Source of the DNA: Lichenostomus cassidix
Taxonomy: Eukaryota > Chordata > Aves > Passeriformes > Meliphagidae
Direction of reading: 5' to 3'
Assembly (NCBI GenBank): GCA_008360975.2
Contig: VLJF02000840.1
Span: forward strand, 1-64,000
DNA length: 64,000 nucleotides
Shown here: positions 23,953 to 34,979 of the stretch, piece after piece
How positions within the stretch are numbered: the stretch's first letter is position 1
Layout: each line of letters opens with the position of its first letter
Notes under the pieces: model-generated
The model's input: the letters and a program-made list of their open reading frames with translations, nothing else
Database searches by the model: none
Told to the model about the DNA's origin: nothing
Made by a program: the position numbers and the translations under genes

Positions 23953-24514
23953 CTGCAGCAGAAGGAAGAGGCTGTTTGTGCTGGGAGTTGGAAGACAGGG
24001 GCAGGATCATTGCTGGGGGGCACATCTAGGGAGGTCCTGTCCTGGGGGGCCCCTGTTCTGGGGGTGACACATCCTGAAATCTCCAGTCCAGGGAAGGCCC
24101 TGGAATCTCCAGTGTCCCCAGTGGGGCATTGTGACCTCTGGGGTGCCACAGCTTGGGAAATGCCCCATCCCCTCTATGTCCCCCTTATCAGCACTTCTTC
24201 AGTTTGGGAGCCCCCAGTCCCCCTTTTGGAGCCCCAAGGTGCAGCCCCTTCCCCTCCAATCTTGCAGACCCCCAAGGCCCTTCTGTGGGTAAGAAGCCCC
24301 CACAGGAGTAACAGAAACCCCCACAACGTCCCATAACCACCACCCCTCGCTCCCCCTGCAGGGCCTTAATGCTGGGAACCAGGATGAGGATGAGACCTTC
24401 CACATGAAATACCTGTGACCCCCCTGACTGTCCCTCCTCTGTTCAGAACATGTGAGGACAATCCTGAACCCTCCCCCCAGCACTGGGATGGAAAACTGGA
24501 GCTGACTTTAGAAG

Positions 24515-25410
24515 AGCGGCTTTTGCCAGCCTTGCTCTGAGGCTTCCACCTGCCCCCCTGGCTTTGATTCTCACAGCTTTAGAGCTGCTCAAAGGTGTGA
24601 ATTGTGTGGGGGAAAAGGCCTGGCTGTGGTTTGCTCAGCTCTGCAAGAAGCACCGAAACCAACTGGAGCTCCAGCAGTGGCTTTGCGAAGGCCTTTGATG
24701 GTTTTCAGAGCAGGGCTGGGTGGAAACTAACTCTGCAGGGGCAGCTGTGAGGGAACCAGTCTGGAAATGCAGCAATTGATCATTTTGTCCCTCTGGCCAA
24801 AATGAGGGGACAAAATCGCTCTGGCCAAGGGACTGAGAGAGCTCCAGAACTCCTGCAAAGACAACAGTCTCCTAAACAACCTGACCTGGACCCTCCTCCT
24901 TCCTGTACAAAACCTGCAGCCCTTTGGAATCTCCCAGAAAGAATGTTGGGTTCTGGCTGTGGCCACCAGACAAGAGGGAAAAGTGTGGAAATATTGATCA
25001 GGGGCTCAACACATGGATCCTGGGAACACAGGGATGAGAGCAGGAGCAGGGAGTGCCCAGGCAGGGGAATTCAGGGCAGGATGGAGGGGATTTACCAGGG
25101 AATCACACCCTGAGGGACACACGGGCATTTCCACAGATTCCTGGGCAGTGGTCCAAGGATGGACAGAGTTGTTCCATTTTTGGGAGCAGAATCCATGGGA
25201 AATAAATCAAGTCTCAGGGTGCGAATGAGAAAAGTTGGGAAGGGTTCCTAGATATAGCCTAAAAAAAGCCTTCCTTGTGGGGTGTGTTACTGCCCAGCAT
25301 ACAGGGAACAATCGCATGGACCTGTTGGACGCTCAGGGAGATTCCACACTCCGTACTATCCAAAGCAAATGCTGCTGTGGGATGCACGAATGGAGTCCTA
25401 AAGCAAAACA
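24515..25410 (-). repeat. Module R plus extension, left arm of an inverted repeat
   Basis: The reverse complement matches 26870-27720 along nearly its whole length. Together they form an inverted repeat with arms of about 850 bp and a spacer of about 1.45 kb between the divergent genes C and D. A third copy (-) occupies 62740-63720. Confidence 0.8.
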
Positions 25411-25690
25411 TATACTCTCAGTGCTTTGTGATTTCTTTTTGTTTATATTGTGTGCGACTTGTTTGGAGACCAACTCTCAAAAAGATCCTATAAACCAGGC
25501 CATTTTATCTTTGTCAGTTGGATTTGGCTGAGTTTGTTTTCTTTACTCATAAAAACAGATGTGGGAAAAGCGTTTTACTTGTATCCTATGGATGTGTAAT
25601 TTTGTCTCAATCAATTGGGAATAAGGGAATTCAATCCAATTTAGTCTGAGAATTGCCATTGTCCAGGCAAGGTCATTAAAGGACATGTCT
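25411..25690. other. AT-rich spacer, nothing recognised
   Basis: Low-GC stretch between the left inverted-repeat arm and a tract of irregular CCCCAGGACAGGA-type repeats (25690-25900). No open frame or known repeat was recognised. Confidence 0.5.
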
Positions 25691-25914
25691 GAAGTTGGGG
25701 CACTTCAGAGGTCACAGTGCCCCACAGGTGATGGGGAGGTGGTCAGGATTCCCCTGGGATGTGTCACCCCCAGAGCAAGGACCCCCCATGACCAGACCTC
25801 CACCCAGATGTGTCACCACACCAGAAGAGCTCTTTTCCCCCAGGACAGGACCCCCCTGGATGTGCCCCCCAGGACAGAACCACCCCCATGTCTGACTCTT
25901 TCCCCATTCGGTGC

Positions 25915-26776
25915 AGTTACAGTCACAGCCAGCAGGGGCGCTGTTGGCTCCCAGCTGGGCAGCTCAGGTGCAATGATTCCCCCGCGGCTGCAGGGGGCGC
26001 TGTGGTGCGTGCTCAGCCGCCTCTCCACCTGGCAATGGCGGCTCAGGTGACAGAGAATGAGAGACAATGGCTTCCTTTGCAAAACTCACGGGGAGCAGCT
26101 GGTCTGAGTGCCACTGCGGGTGGTGAGCTGGACTGTAGCAGGAACCTCAGAGCAGTGGGCTGGAACAGCAGAGCCAAGCACACCCAGGGTAGCAAACAAA
26201 GTGTGGACAAAACTCTGAAGCCCTGGCAAGAGCCGCAGGGGTTGGGGCAGATGCAGGGTGTCGAGTGAAAGTGTAACAAAAACTGCCACAACAGTGGCAG
26301 GAAGACAGCCAGGCTTGGCAGCTGCAGCTGAGCTCCTGCAAGCCGCAGGGAAAAACTCCCTCCAGAGAAGGGAAGGCGGTCAGGGTCCTGGGTTTCCCCT
26401 GAGGCACCCAAGCAGATGGTGAGGGTCACTCCCAGTGAGGTTGGGTGTTGAAAACATCCCAGCTCAACAGCTGCTCTTACGAGCAAAGGCTCACCCATGG
26501 TAAGGAGAAGCAGTGAAGGACAAAACTCCGCTGTAGCAGTGAATTCTCCCCTCAGGCACAGCCCAGCACCAAGAGCACAAACATCTCTCCTGCCATCCCC
26601 CTGAGAGCAAGAGAGCAAGAGAGTGCTGAGAGGGCTGAGCCCAGCCCCTGACCCCCAGCCAAGTCTCACCGTATCTCTGCACTTCCCAAGAGAAAACCCC
26701 CCAGCTAAGAGACTGCAGCAAACTGCACCCCTTCCCCCTCCTCCCCATCCTGGCTACATGTTTTGTCTCTTAAGTA
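25915..26776. mobile_element. LTR-like sequence in the centre of the inverted repeat
   Basis: Related to the outer LTR at 13829-14674: both share GCAGGGGCGCTGTTG, then GCTGCAG, and an end rich in TTTTGTCTCTTAAG-like sequence. It appears to interrupt promoter-type sequence (the upstream repeat tract ends CCATGTCTGACTCT). Limits approximate. The inverted match at 63790-64000 suggests a further copy beyond the window. Confidence 0.5.
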
Positions 26777-26869
26777 CTCCTCCTTCCCATCTCTTAGGCA
26801 ACAAATGGGAAAAATGTTTCCTGAGAGAATGAAAATAAGAAAAAATCCTGACCTTCAAGAGAAGGTCCA

Positions 26870-27722
26870 TCCAGAGGCACGAGACATTATGGTTCCCTTT
26901 AGGAGCCCATTGGTGCATCCCACAGCAGCATTTGCAGTGGATAATAACAGAGTGTGGAATCTCCCTGAGTGTCCATCAGGTCCATGTGATTGTTCCCTGT
27001 CTGCTGGGCAGCAACACACCCCACAAGGAAGGCTTTGTTGGGCCATATTTAGGAACTCTTCCCAATTTTCCCATTCCCACTCTGAGATTTGATTTACTTC
27101 CCATGGATTCTGCTCCCAGAAATGGAATAACTCTGTCCATCCTTGGACCACTGCACAGGAATCTGTGGAAATGCCCGTGTGTCCCTCAGGGTGTGATTCC
27201 CTGGTAAATCCCCTCCATCCTGCCCTGAATTCCCCTGCCTGGGCACTCCCTGCTCCTGCTCTCACCCCTGTGTTCCCAGGATCCATGTGTTGAGCCCCTG
27301 ATCAATATTTCCACACTTTTCCCTCCTGTCTGGCAGCCACAGCCAGAAACCAAACATTCTTTCTGGGAGATTCCAAAGGGTTACAGGTTTTGTACAGGAA
27401 GGAGGAGGGTCCAGATCAAGTTGTTGAGCAGATTTTTGTTGTCTTTTCAGGAGTTCTGGGGCTCTCTTGGTCAAACAAAATGATCGATTGCTGTATTTCT
27501 GGACTGGTTCCCTCACAGCTGCCCCTGCAGGGTTGGTTTCCACCCAGCCCTGCTCTGAAAACCATCAAAGGCCCTCGCAGAGCCACTGCTTGAGCTCCAG
27601 TTGGTTTCTGTGCTTCTTGCAGGGCTGAGCAAACCACAGCCAGGCCTTTTTCCCCCACACAATTCTCACCTTTGAGCAGCTCTAAAGCTGTGAGAATCAA
27701 ATGGGGCAGGTGGGAGCCTCAG
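26870..27722 (+). repeat. Module R plus extension, right arm of an inverted repeat
   Basis: Inverted copy of 24515-25410. At 27722 it joins directly to ACCTGTTCCCTGCTCAGG, which in other units lies downstream of the IRF-like element, so that element is missing here. Confidence 0.8.
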
Positions 27723-28308
27723 GACCTGTTCCCTGCTCAGGAGATCTGCAGGATTGCTGAGCCATGAAGTGGAGGGGACAGGATGTGAAAGTGAGGGAAA
27801 TAAGGAAAGAAATAGAAATGAAGAGAGGAAAAAGCATGGGATGGGGGCACAGCCCTGGAGTCCTGCCCTGTGGTGCCTCCCCAAACCATGAACACCCCAT
27901 GGGGACTATGCTGACCTGTAGGTCACTCCAAAATCTGAGGCACTCAGTGAAGGAGCCAAGACCTGGTGGGCAGGTGCCCACCCAGCCACTGCCCATCCCT
28001 GGGCCCTTTATTTGCCTTGGAACCCAATCATGGTTCCCCATTCTTTACATCCCCCCTCTCTGGGACCCCCCTACACCCAGGGCCCCCATTTCCATGGGGC
28101 ACCCCTTTCCCCTGACACCCCCATGCCATGATCCCAAATCCCGGGAGCTCATGTTCCCATGGCACCCCCATCCCTGGGCCCCCCAACATAGGGCCCCCAT
28201 CCCATGTGATTCCTTCCTTCCCACTGAACCCCATTTCCCTGGACACCCATCCTTGGATCCCAACACCCCCTCAGGCTCCAATTTCTGGGCACACCTTGTC
28301 CCCACCAT

Positions 28309-28397
28309 GTCCCCACCATGTCCTCAGCATGTCTGCATATTGTCCCTACCCTGTCCCCACCATGTCCTCAGCATGTCTGCACATTGTCCCCACCCTG
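28309..28397 (+). repeat. Two tandem units of about 43 bp
   Basis: The unit runs about TGTCCCCACCATGTCC to TGTCTGCATATTGTCCC and is repeated twice in the 5' region of D. Confidence 0.7.
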
Positions 28398-28540
28398 CCC
28401 GCATCCTGTCCCCACCCTGCCCCCATCAAGGGCGACCAACATGTGGGGACGAAATGTGAGATTGTTTCCTTCTCACTGCCCGGGGGACAGAAGGCCCCAG
28501 CAGCATGTGACCACCAGCTCAGGTGGCTGGGGACACGGGA

Positions 28541-31500
28541 ATGGCAAGGAAGGTGGCACTGCTCCTGTGGGGTGAGTGCCCTGGGCATGGGACTGATGGC
28601 CCAGGGATGACCCTGGTGAGGCAGAGAGCAGTGGGGAGGGGGCACAGAGGGCTGTGGGGTCCCCTGAGGTCCCCAGTGCCAGCAGAGCCAGACCATGGTG
28701 GCCATGGTATGTGACCATGGTCGTGGGATAGTGGACAGGAAACGGGGTACAGGAATGGGGGGACAGGAATGAGGGGACAGGAACAGAGAACAGGAATGTG
28801 GGGAGAGGGACCATGGGACTGGGACAGCTGTGGGGACACATATCAGGGAACTGTGATGCAGGGACAGGGACAAGGGGACAAGCGCTATGCAGATGTGGCC
28901 ATAGGGACAGGTGCCATCGAAATGGGATCATGGGCACAGGGCACAGGGATGTGGCCATGGGGTTAGGGGCTGTGGAGCTGGTGGAGATGACCTGTGTCTG
29001 CATGGGGTGGTCATAGAGTCCCCATACCTGGGATGTCCACAGTGTCCCCGTGTCCTGAATCAGCCCAGGGTGCCTGAGGTGCCCCTGTTCCTGAGAGGTC
29101 TGTGCCACACTGGTGTCCCCACAAGGACTATTTGGGGACAGCACCCACTCCTGGTACCATGGTCCACGTGGAGTCAACCCACCCCACCCTATCCCTTCTC
29201 TCTTCCAGTCCAAACCCTCAGCCTTGCTGGTGAGTCCTCAGGGGATGCCATGTCCCTGCCTGACTGTCCCCAGCCCGGTGCTGGCCCTGGCAGGCTGGTG
29301 TCCCCTGTCACCCGCAGGTGCCCAGACGACACAGCTTCTTGTGCAGCCTCCCTGGACACCGGCGGTGCTGTGGGACAAGGTGACACTGACCTGCCAGGGC
29401 TCGGGGACACCAAATGCCACCACCTGGTACAAGGACAGGCAGCGCTGGGGGAAGGAGGAATGGGATCAGTTCGTTGTGACGGAGAAAGTAACCTACAAGT
29501 GTGACAGACCTGGCACTGGGCTCAGTCCCCCCATGACCATCGCAAACGGTGAGGGGGTGTTTGTGTCCCCAGCCTGGCACCCGCGGGGACCCTGATGGTT
29601 CTGGGTGGGCTCTGCTTCCTTGGTCACCTCCCTCGTGTCATGAGAGCCTGTCCCCTGCACACGGGGACATCCCAGAGCATCACAGTGCGAGGGGACCTCT
29701 TATTGGAACAGTGGACGCCTGTGTGTGACCCAATGGGTGTGTCTTGGTGCCATCTGGAACTGCCCTGTGTGACAGGTCACCCCTGTCCCACAGAGCGGTT
29801 GGTACTGCAGGTGCCAGCGCGGGTGCTGCTGGAGGGGGACACGGTGACACTGCGCTGCCGGAGCTGGCGGGACAAATCGGTCACTGGGCTGCGCTTCTAC
29901 TTTGGGGACAAGGAGGTGGGGAGGCCCCTCGATGGGACCGAGCTGTCTCTGTCCCCCCTGCAGCTGCACCACAGTGGCCAATACTGCTGCGGGGGCTGGG
30001 TGGACTCTGAGCTCTCGCCATGGGTGAAGTCACCGCCGGTGACAGTGACAGTGCACGGTGAGCACCCTGAAAGCCCAATATCCACACAACCCCACAGCCC
30101 CTCCCCAGGTATTCAGAGTCACCATCCCCACCTCCATTTCCCCCCCAGAGCTCTTCTCGGTGCCGGTGCTGGAGCTGGAGGGTCCCCCCGAGCCCACCGA
30201 GGGGTCCCCCCTGAATCTCAGCTGCCTCAGCACCCCCAGCCCCCTGCGGCCCCGAGCCCCTCTCCTGCACCTCTTCTACCGGGACGGGCAGTTGCTGGGG
30301 GGCCCGCAGGTGTCCCCGCAGCTCCTGCTGCCCGCCGTGGGGGTCTCCCACTCGGGCAGTTACAGCTGCGAGGTGCGCTCCGAGGGGGGGGCCGTGCGGA
30401 AGAGCAGCGCCCGGCTCCGCGTCACGGTGCGCAGTGAGTGCGGGGATGGGCACGGCAACCCCACAGCCTCCCCGGGTACCCCAGCCCTGCCTGAGTACCC
30501 CCATACCTCCCTGACACCGTGACCGAGTCACCCCATCCTTTCTCGGCTCCCCCATCGCTGCCCTGCTCACCCTGATTGCCCCCAGAGTCCATCCACCTCT
30601 CCCTCACCGCATCCCGAATTCCTCTCAAGGTTCCCCCATCACTGTCCCGGCTCCTCCCATCCCGCTGCGGACTCCTACCCTGGGCCCATCTACCCCTCTC
30701 TGAGGTCCTCCCATCACCGTCTAGGTCCTCACAATCCTCCCTGGGGTCCCCCCATCCCTCTCCAGGTGTCCTCCCTCAATCCCCCCCCATCCCTGCCTGG
30801 GCTCCCTTCTACCACTTTCCAAGTCTCTCCCCTTCTCTGGGCCCCCTTCGTCCTCACTGGCGTCCTCCCATTTCTCTCTGATCCCCCTTCCCCAAGTTAT
30901 TCACTGTCCCCTGGTGTCCCCATCCTGCAGGGGACTCGCTCTCGAGGGTTTCCCTGTCGGCTCAGCCCCCCGGGGGACAGGTGGCACTGGGTGACTGCCT
31001 GGTGCTGAGCTGCACGGTGGCCGAGGGAACACGTCCGCTGTCCTTCTCCTGGTACCGGGAGGGCTTGGGGGCACCGCTGGGCACTGGACCCCGTCTGGAG
31101 CTGCGCAGCGTTGGCGAGAATGACAGCGGTCACTACCACTGCCGGGCCAGCGACGGGGAGAGCATGGCTGAGAGCCCTGCACTGAATGTCACTGTCCTGG
31201 GTGAGTGGGACCCTCGGGCTCAGGGTGACTCCACCCACGGCATCCCCCTTCCCTCCCAACCCACCCACCTCCCCCCCCCCGTCCCCCTCCCCCCACACCA
31301 TGTTCCAGCCCCTCCCCCAGCCCCAGCCCCGTCTCTGTCCCCGCAGTGCCCGTGGCCAATGCCACCATCACCCCTGGCCCCCCGGCACTCCAGGTGCATG
31401 CAGGTGACCCCGTGACCCTGCGCTGCTCGGTGCAGGTGGGCTCAGCACCTGTCACCTTCACCTGGCTGTACAACGGGAAGGAGGTGGCCCAGGGTCCCCT

Positions 31501-32508
31501 CCTGGAGCTTGGGGACATCTATGTGGGACATTCTGGCATCTACCAATGCATGGCCACCAACCAGCTGGATGAGCACCGTGTGTTTCAGGCACTTAGCCCA
31601 GAGCTGGCCCTGGAGGTGACACCGCGGGGACACTGGGGCACAGGTGGGGTCACTCGTGGTCACCGGGGGATTCAGGACCCCCGGGGTTCTGCGTGACCTC
31701 AGTGTATCCCTTTCTGTCCCCAGCAGTGGCTGCATGGGTCGGTGGGTCCCTCCTGTTCCTGGTCCTGCTCCTGTCTGTCATCGGGGGCTGTTACCAGTGG
31801 CACTGCATAGGTGGGTGACAGTGGAGGACAGTGGTCCCGGGGAGTAGGGGAAAGCCACCCAGAGCAGGGCGGCGATGTGGCAGCACTGACAGCCCCTGAG
31901 TTGGGTGTAGCTGAGTCCCCAGTGACCTTTGCTGGGATTCTGGGCAGTCTGGGGACGTGCTGGAGCGTCGTGCAGGGATGTTGGGGATGCTTTCAGGGAT
32001 TCAGGGGCAGTTTGGGGGTTCCCTTTCCTTGCCGGGCTTGGGGTTTTGTGGGCTCAGGTGGTCAGGAATTCCGGGGTGCCTTGGGGCTCCCTCGGGGTTT
32101 CAGTGACCCCAGGCACTCCACAGTCACCACCCCTCCCTTTGCTTTGCAGCTGCCAGGAATCAGCAGTACAGGTGAGAGGGGTGGGGGGCTCCAGTGCTGA
32201 CCTCCCTTGTACCCCCAGCCTGCAATCCCCGACCCCTCCCACACCCCCTTATCCCGCAGGGCCCCCCAGAAGGAGGTGCTCTACTCCAACATCGTGCGCA
32301 ACAAGCAGGGAAAGGGTGAGTATGGGGGGGAAGAACAGGGACATGTCACCCATGGGTGTCACCCCCACACGGGTCCTCACAGTAAGGGTCTCTTGCAGGG
32401 GACCCCAAAACCGGCCCCCCAAAGGACCCCCAGGTGACCAACGTGGAGCTGCCAGAACTCCACGGACGACTGTGGGAACACAGTGACATCTATGCGAACG
32501 TGCCGTGA
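28541..32508 (+). CDS. FCRL-like locus D, five Ig domains; central ITIM tyrosine replaced by Asn
   Basis: Intact open frame of 556 codons. Exons: 28541-28571, 29209-29229, D1 29318-29548, D2 29794-30057, D3 30149-30433, D4 30931-31200, D5 31347-31643, transmembrane 31727-31810, tail 32150-32171, 32260-32315, 32399-32508. Residues: signal about 1-17, D1 18-94, D2 95-182, D3 183-277, D4 278-367, D5 368-466, membrane about 467-490. The upstream in-frame Met used by E, F, B and G is GTG here (28523), so translation should start at the second Met, MARKVALLLWG. The tail keeps VLYSNI (Tyr510) and DIYANV (Tyr552), but the central motif reads VTNVEL (Asn535). The second tail exon is 24 nt shorter than in F, without its Pro/Glu-rich spacer. 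The membrane segment has no charged residue. Expected role: inhibitory-type surface receptor with reduced or altered SH2 docking (inference). Confidence 0.87.
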
Positions 32509-32763
32509 CACTGGGGGGACTGGGAGGAACTGGAGGGCACTGCCTATGGCCACACCTCGCATGTGTCCGCCCTGCCACTTCCCGTGGCTGCCAACCCTGC
32601 CGGGGGGTGGCCAAGGTTGGGGGTCCCATGTGGGGCTGCCCAGGGGGTCAGAGTTCCCCGATCCAGTGCTCCCAGTGCTCCCAGGGCTCCCCATTCCCCC
32701 TCCCCCTGCCAGGGGGGCACAGGACCCTTTTCCCTATTGTTGCACCCAAAACACAGCTTATTG

Positions 32764-32769
32764 ATTAAA
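32764..32769 (+). terminator. Poly(A) signal of locus D (ATTAAA)
   Basis: Lies 256 nt after the stop, followed by a GT-rich stretch (GGGGTTTGTTTG). Confidence 0.6.
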
Positions 32770-32811
32770 CTGATAGAAATGGGGTTTGTTTGTTCAGCTC
32801 TGCCTGTTCAG

Positions 32812-32945
32812 CCAGGAAGGAGGAGGGTCCAGGTCAGGAGGTTGAGCAGATCCTTATGGTATTTGCAGGATTTTTGGGGCTCTCAGTCCCTTGGGGAGGG
32901 TGACAAAATGATCAACCGGGGCATTCCCGGGCTGGTTCCCTCGCA
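32812..32945 (+). repeat. Truncated module R after locus D
   Basis: Starts AGGAAGGAGGAGGGTCCAGG and stops at TTCCCTCGCA, where the CpG-rich block begins. The same junction follows E at 38378-38515. Confidence 0.7.
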
Positions 32946-33403
32946 AATGCACCGAGAGCCCCGAGAATCCCGGGACGGAGCCGGGGACAGCCTGAGGTGT
33001 CCCCCGAGCCCAGCCCAGCCCCGCCGCAGCCCTGCCCGGTGCCCCCCGGTGCCCAAAGCCCCGCAGCCGGCGCTCCCCGAGCGGCTCTGAGCCCCGCAGC
33101 TGCTGCGGAGCCTCGGCCGGGCTCAGCCCTGGGGCGGGCGGGGGGCGCCGGGAGGGAGGGAGCGGGAGGCTGGGGGAGAGCAGGGAGCCCGGCAGGAGCC
33201 GCCGGGCCTGCGGGAGCGGAGTGCTGGGCTCGGTCACCGGGGCAGGTAGCGCTGCCATGGCGCTGCGAGTGGCGCGACTGTCCCGGGCTGCGGCAGCGAC
33301 GGTGGCCATGTGTCCGGAGCGGCTAGGGCAGCGCGTCCGGAGCCACTGTCGCCATCCAGCCGGGGTCACCCCCAGCCCCAGCACGGCCACGGGGCAGAGC
33401 CAC
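32946..33403 (+). other. CpG-rich block, copy 1, with a short ORF
   Basis: About 455 bp, very rich in CpG, nearly identical to 38510-38965. It holds an ATG at 33257 opening MALRVARLSRAAAATVA, an Arg/Ala-rich start resembling a mitochondrial presequence. It ends in an unrelated frame. This could be an orphan promoter and first exon carried along by duplication; the parent gene is not recognised. Confidence 0.5.
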
Positions 33404-34034
33404 TGTGATAAATGAGTGGATAGTGAATGTTGGCTTTTGCATATATGAATTTCGCATTTATAAGAGATAAGGTACTTTGTAAACTAGCACTTCGATAAAA
33501 TACAGTTAAGTAGAAACAAAGTTAGAGTGAATTATTAGTTATGTAATAGTTGGATTATGCTAGAAATGTGGTAAGAGATACATGGTAATAGATGTCTTTT
33601 AAACTGATGAACCACAAAGCCAGAGATCATGATGCCCTGAAGGAAGAAAAAGAAACAGACCTCATGCATTCCAGGAAATCTGTGATCTACAGTCACACCT
33701 CCCTTAGAAGAGTGTCAGCCACAAGTTGAATTAGGGCCATAGAAGACTTCAGCCTTCAATCCTGTAACAAACCAGAGGACCAAGATGTCGCTGGCCTGGT
33801 GGAAAGGGGCAAAGAGCGAAGAAGGAGGGATGGTTGAAGCGGAAATAGTTTATTTTCGACTCAATGAATATGTAACAGTTACAGAAAGTACTTAAGCGCA
33901 CATTAAAATGAATACGGTGCGGGACTGAGAATAAGGCAAACCAGCCACTCCCTCCGGCTGTAAGTCTTTCTTCTCCTAATAAATGTTCAATATTATATTC
34001 CTAAAAATGCGGGCTTGTGAATTTGTCTATATCA
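33404..34034 (+). mobile_element. Solo LTR, 631 bp, 4-bp target duplication, only in the D unit
   Basis: Starts TGTGATAAAT, ends TATATCA, flanked by CCAC at 33400-33403 and 34035-34038. AATAAA at 33978-33983 gives + orientation. The E unit shows the empty site (AGAGCCGCTGCTGGGTATTTCC, about 38960-38985). Confidence 0.9.
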
Positions 34035-34163
34035 CCACTGCTCGGTATTTCCACTCTCGTCCCCAGGACAGAACCCCCTGGCTGTGTCCCCTAGGACAGA
34101 ACCTGTCACCCCCACCATGTGACTCTGGGCACAAACAGCCTTTTGCTTCTGCTGCAGTAAAGG

Positions 34164-34176
34164 GAAAATGAAAGTG
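34164..34176 (+). promoter_or_regulatory. IRF-like element upstream of E
   Basis: Reads GAAAATGAAAGTG, 0.8 kb upstream of the E start codon, at the position conserved in the other units. Confidence 0.5.
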
Positions 34177-34979
34177 TTGGGGGCACAGCTGGACACCCCC
34201 ACAGCCCCACCCGTTCTCGAATCACCTTCTCCCCTCCCCCTCCTCTAGGTCCCCCAAACCCTTTATCTGCTCCGAAGAGCCAGGAACTGGGGGAGTGCGA
34301 AATTTAGGGAAAAATTGATAGACATGGAAATAAAGAGAGGAAGAAGGCCCTGGAGAACGCTGGGGAGGCTCAGAGCCAGAGCACCCCGGAATCCCCCTGG
34401 AAAAACCCCCAGGCCGTGAGCCACCCGAAGGGGCAATGCTGGCCTGCCAGATCTGCTTCCTGGGTCACCCCAAAATCTGAGGCATCCAGTGAAGCTGCAG
34501 TGACCCACATGGAACCCAGCCACTGCCCATCCCTGGGACCCCCATTGCCCTGGGAGCCCAACCATGGGACCCCCATTCCCTATGTCCCCCCATCCTGGGA
34601 CTGCCATTGCCCAGGGACTCCATGGCCAAGGACCCCCATTGCCAAGGAGCCCCCTCCCCTTGATTCCATCCCCTGCAACCTCCCTTCCCCCAGGACCTTG
34701 ATTCCCCCAGGACCTCCAACCCGCTGGGAACACCAGCTTTGACTTCCCTCGCCCTCTGTGCCCCCACTCATGGGAACACCATGTCCCACCATGACACACC
34801 ACGTTCCTACCCCACCCCCAGTCTGTCCCCAGCTTGTGGCCAGCCTGTCACCATCCTGCCTCCACCATGTGTCAAATACCCACAGGTGAGGATGAGACAT
34901 GACCTCGCTTCCTTCCCTTTCAGCCAAAGGACCTGTCAAAAGGACAGGTGGTGCAGTCAGTGTGTGACAGACAGCCCAG

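Noticed and set aside
25690..25900. Irregular CCCCAGGACAGGA-type repeats, possible array
   Set aside because: Units vary in length and sequence and recur upstream of each gene. They are degenerate minisatellite sequence, not a CRISPR-like structure.
32997..33390. Long frames on both strands in the CpG-rich block
   Set aside because: Stop codons are rare in such GC-rich DNA. Apart from the MALRVARL start, nothing supports coding.
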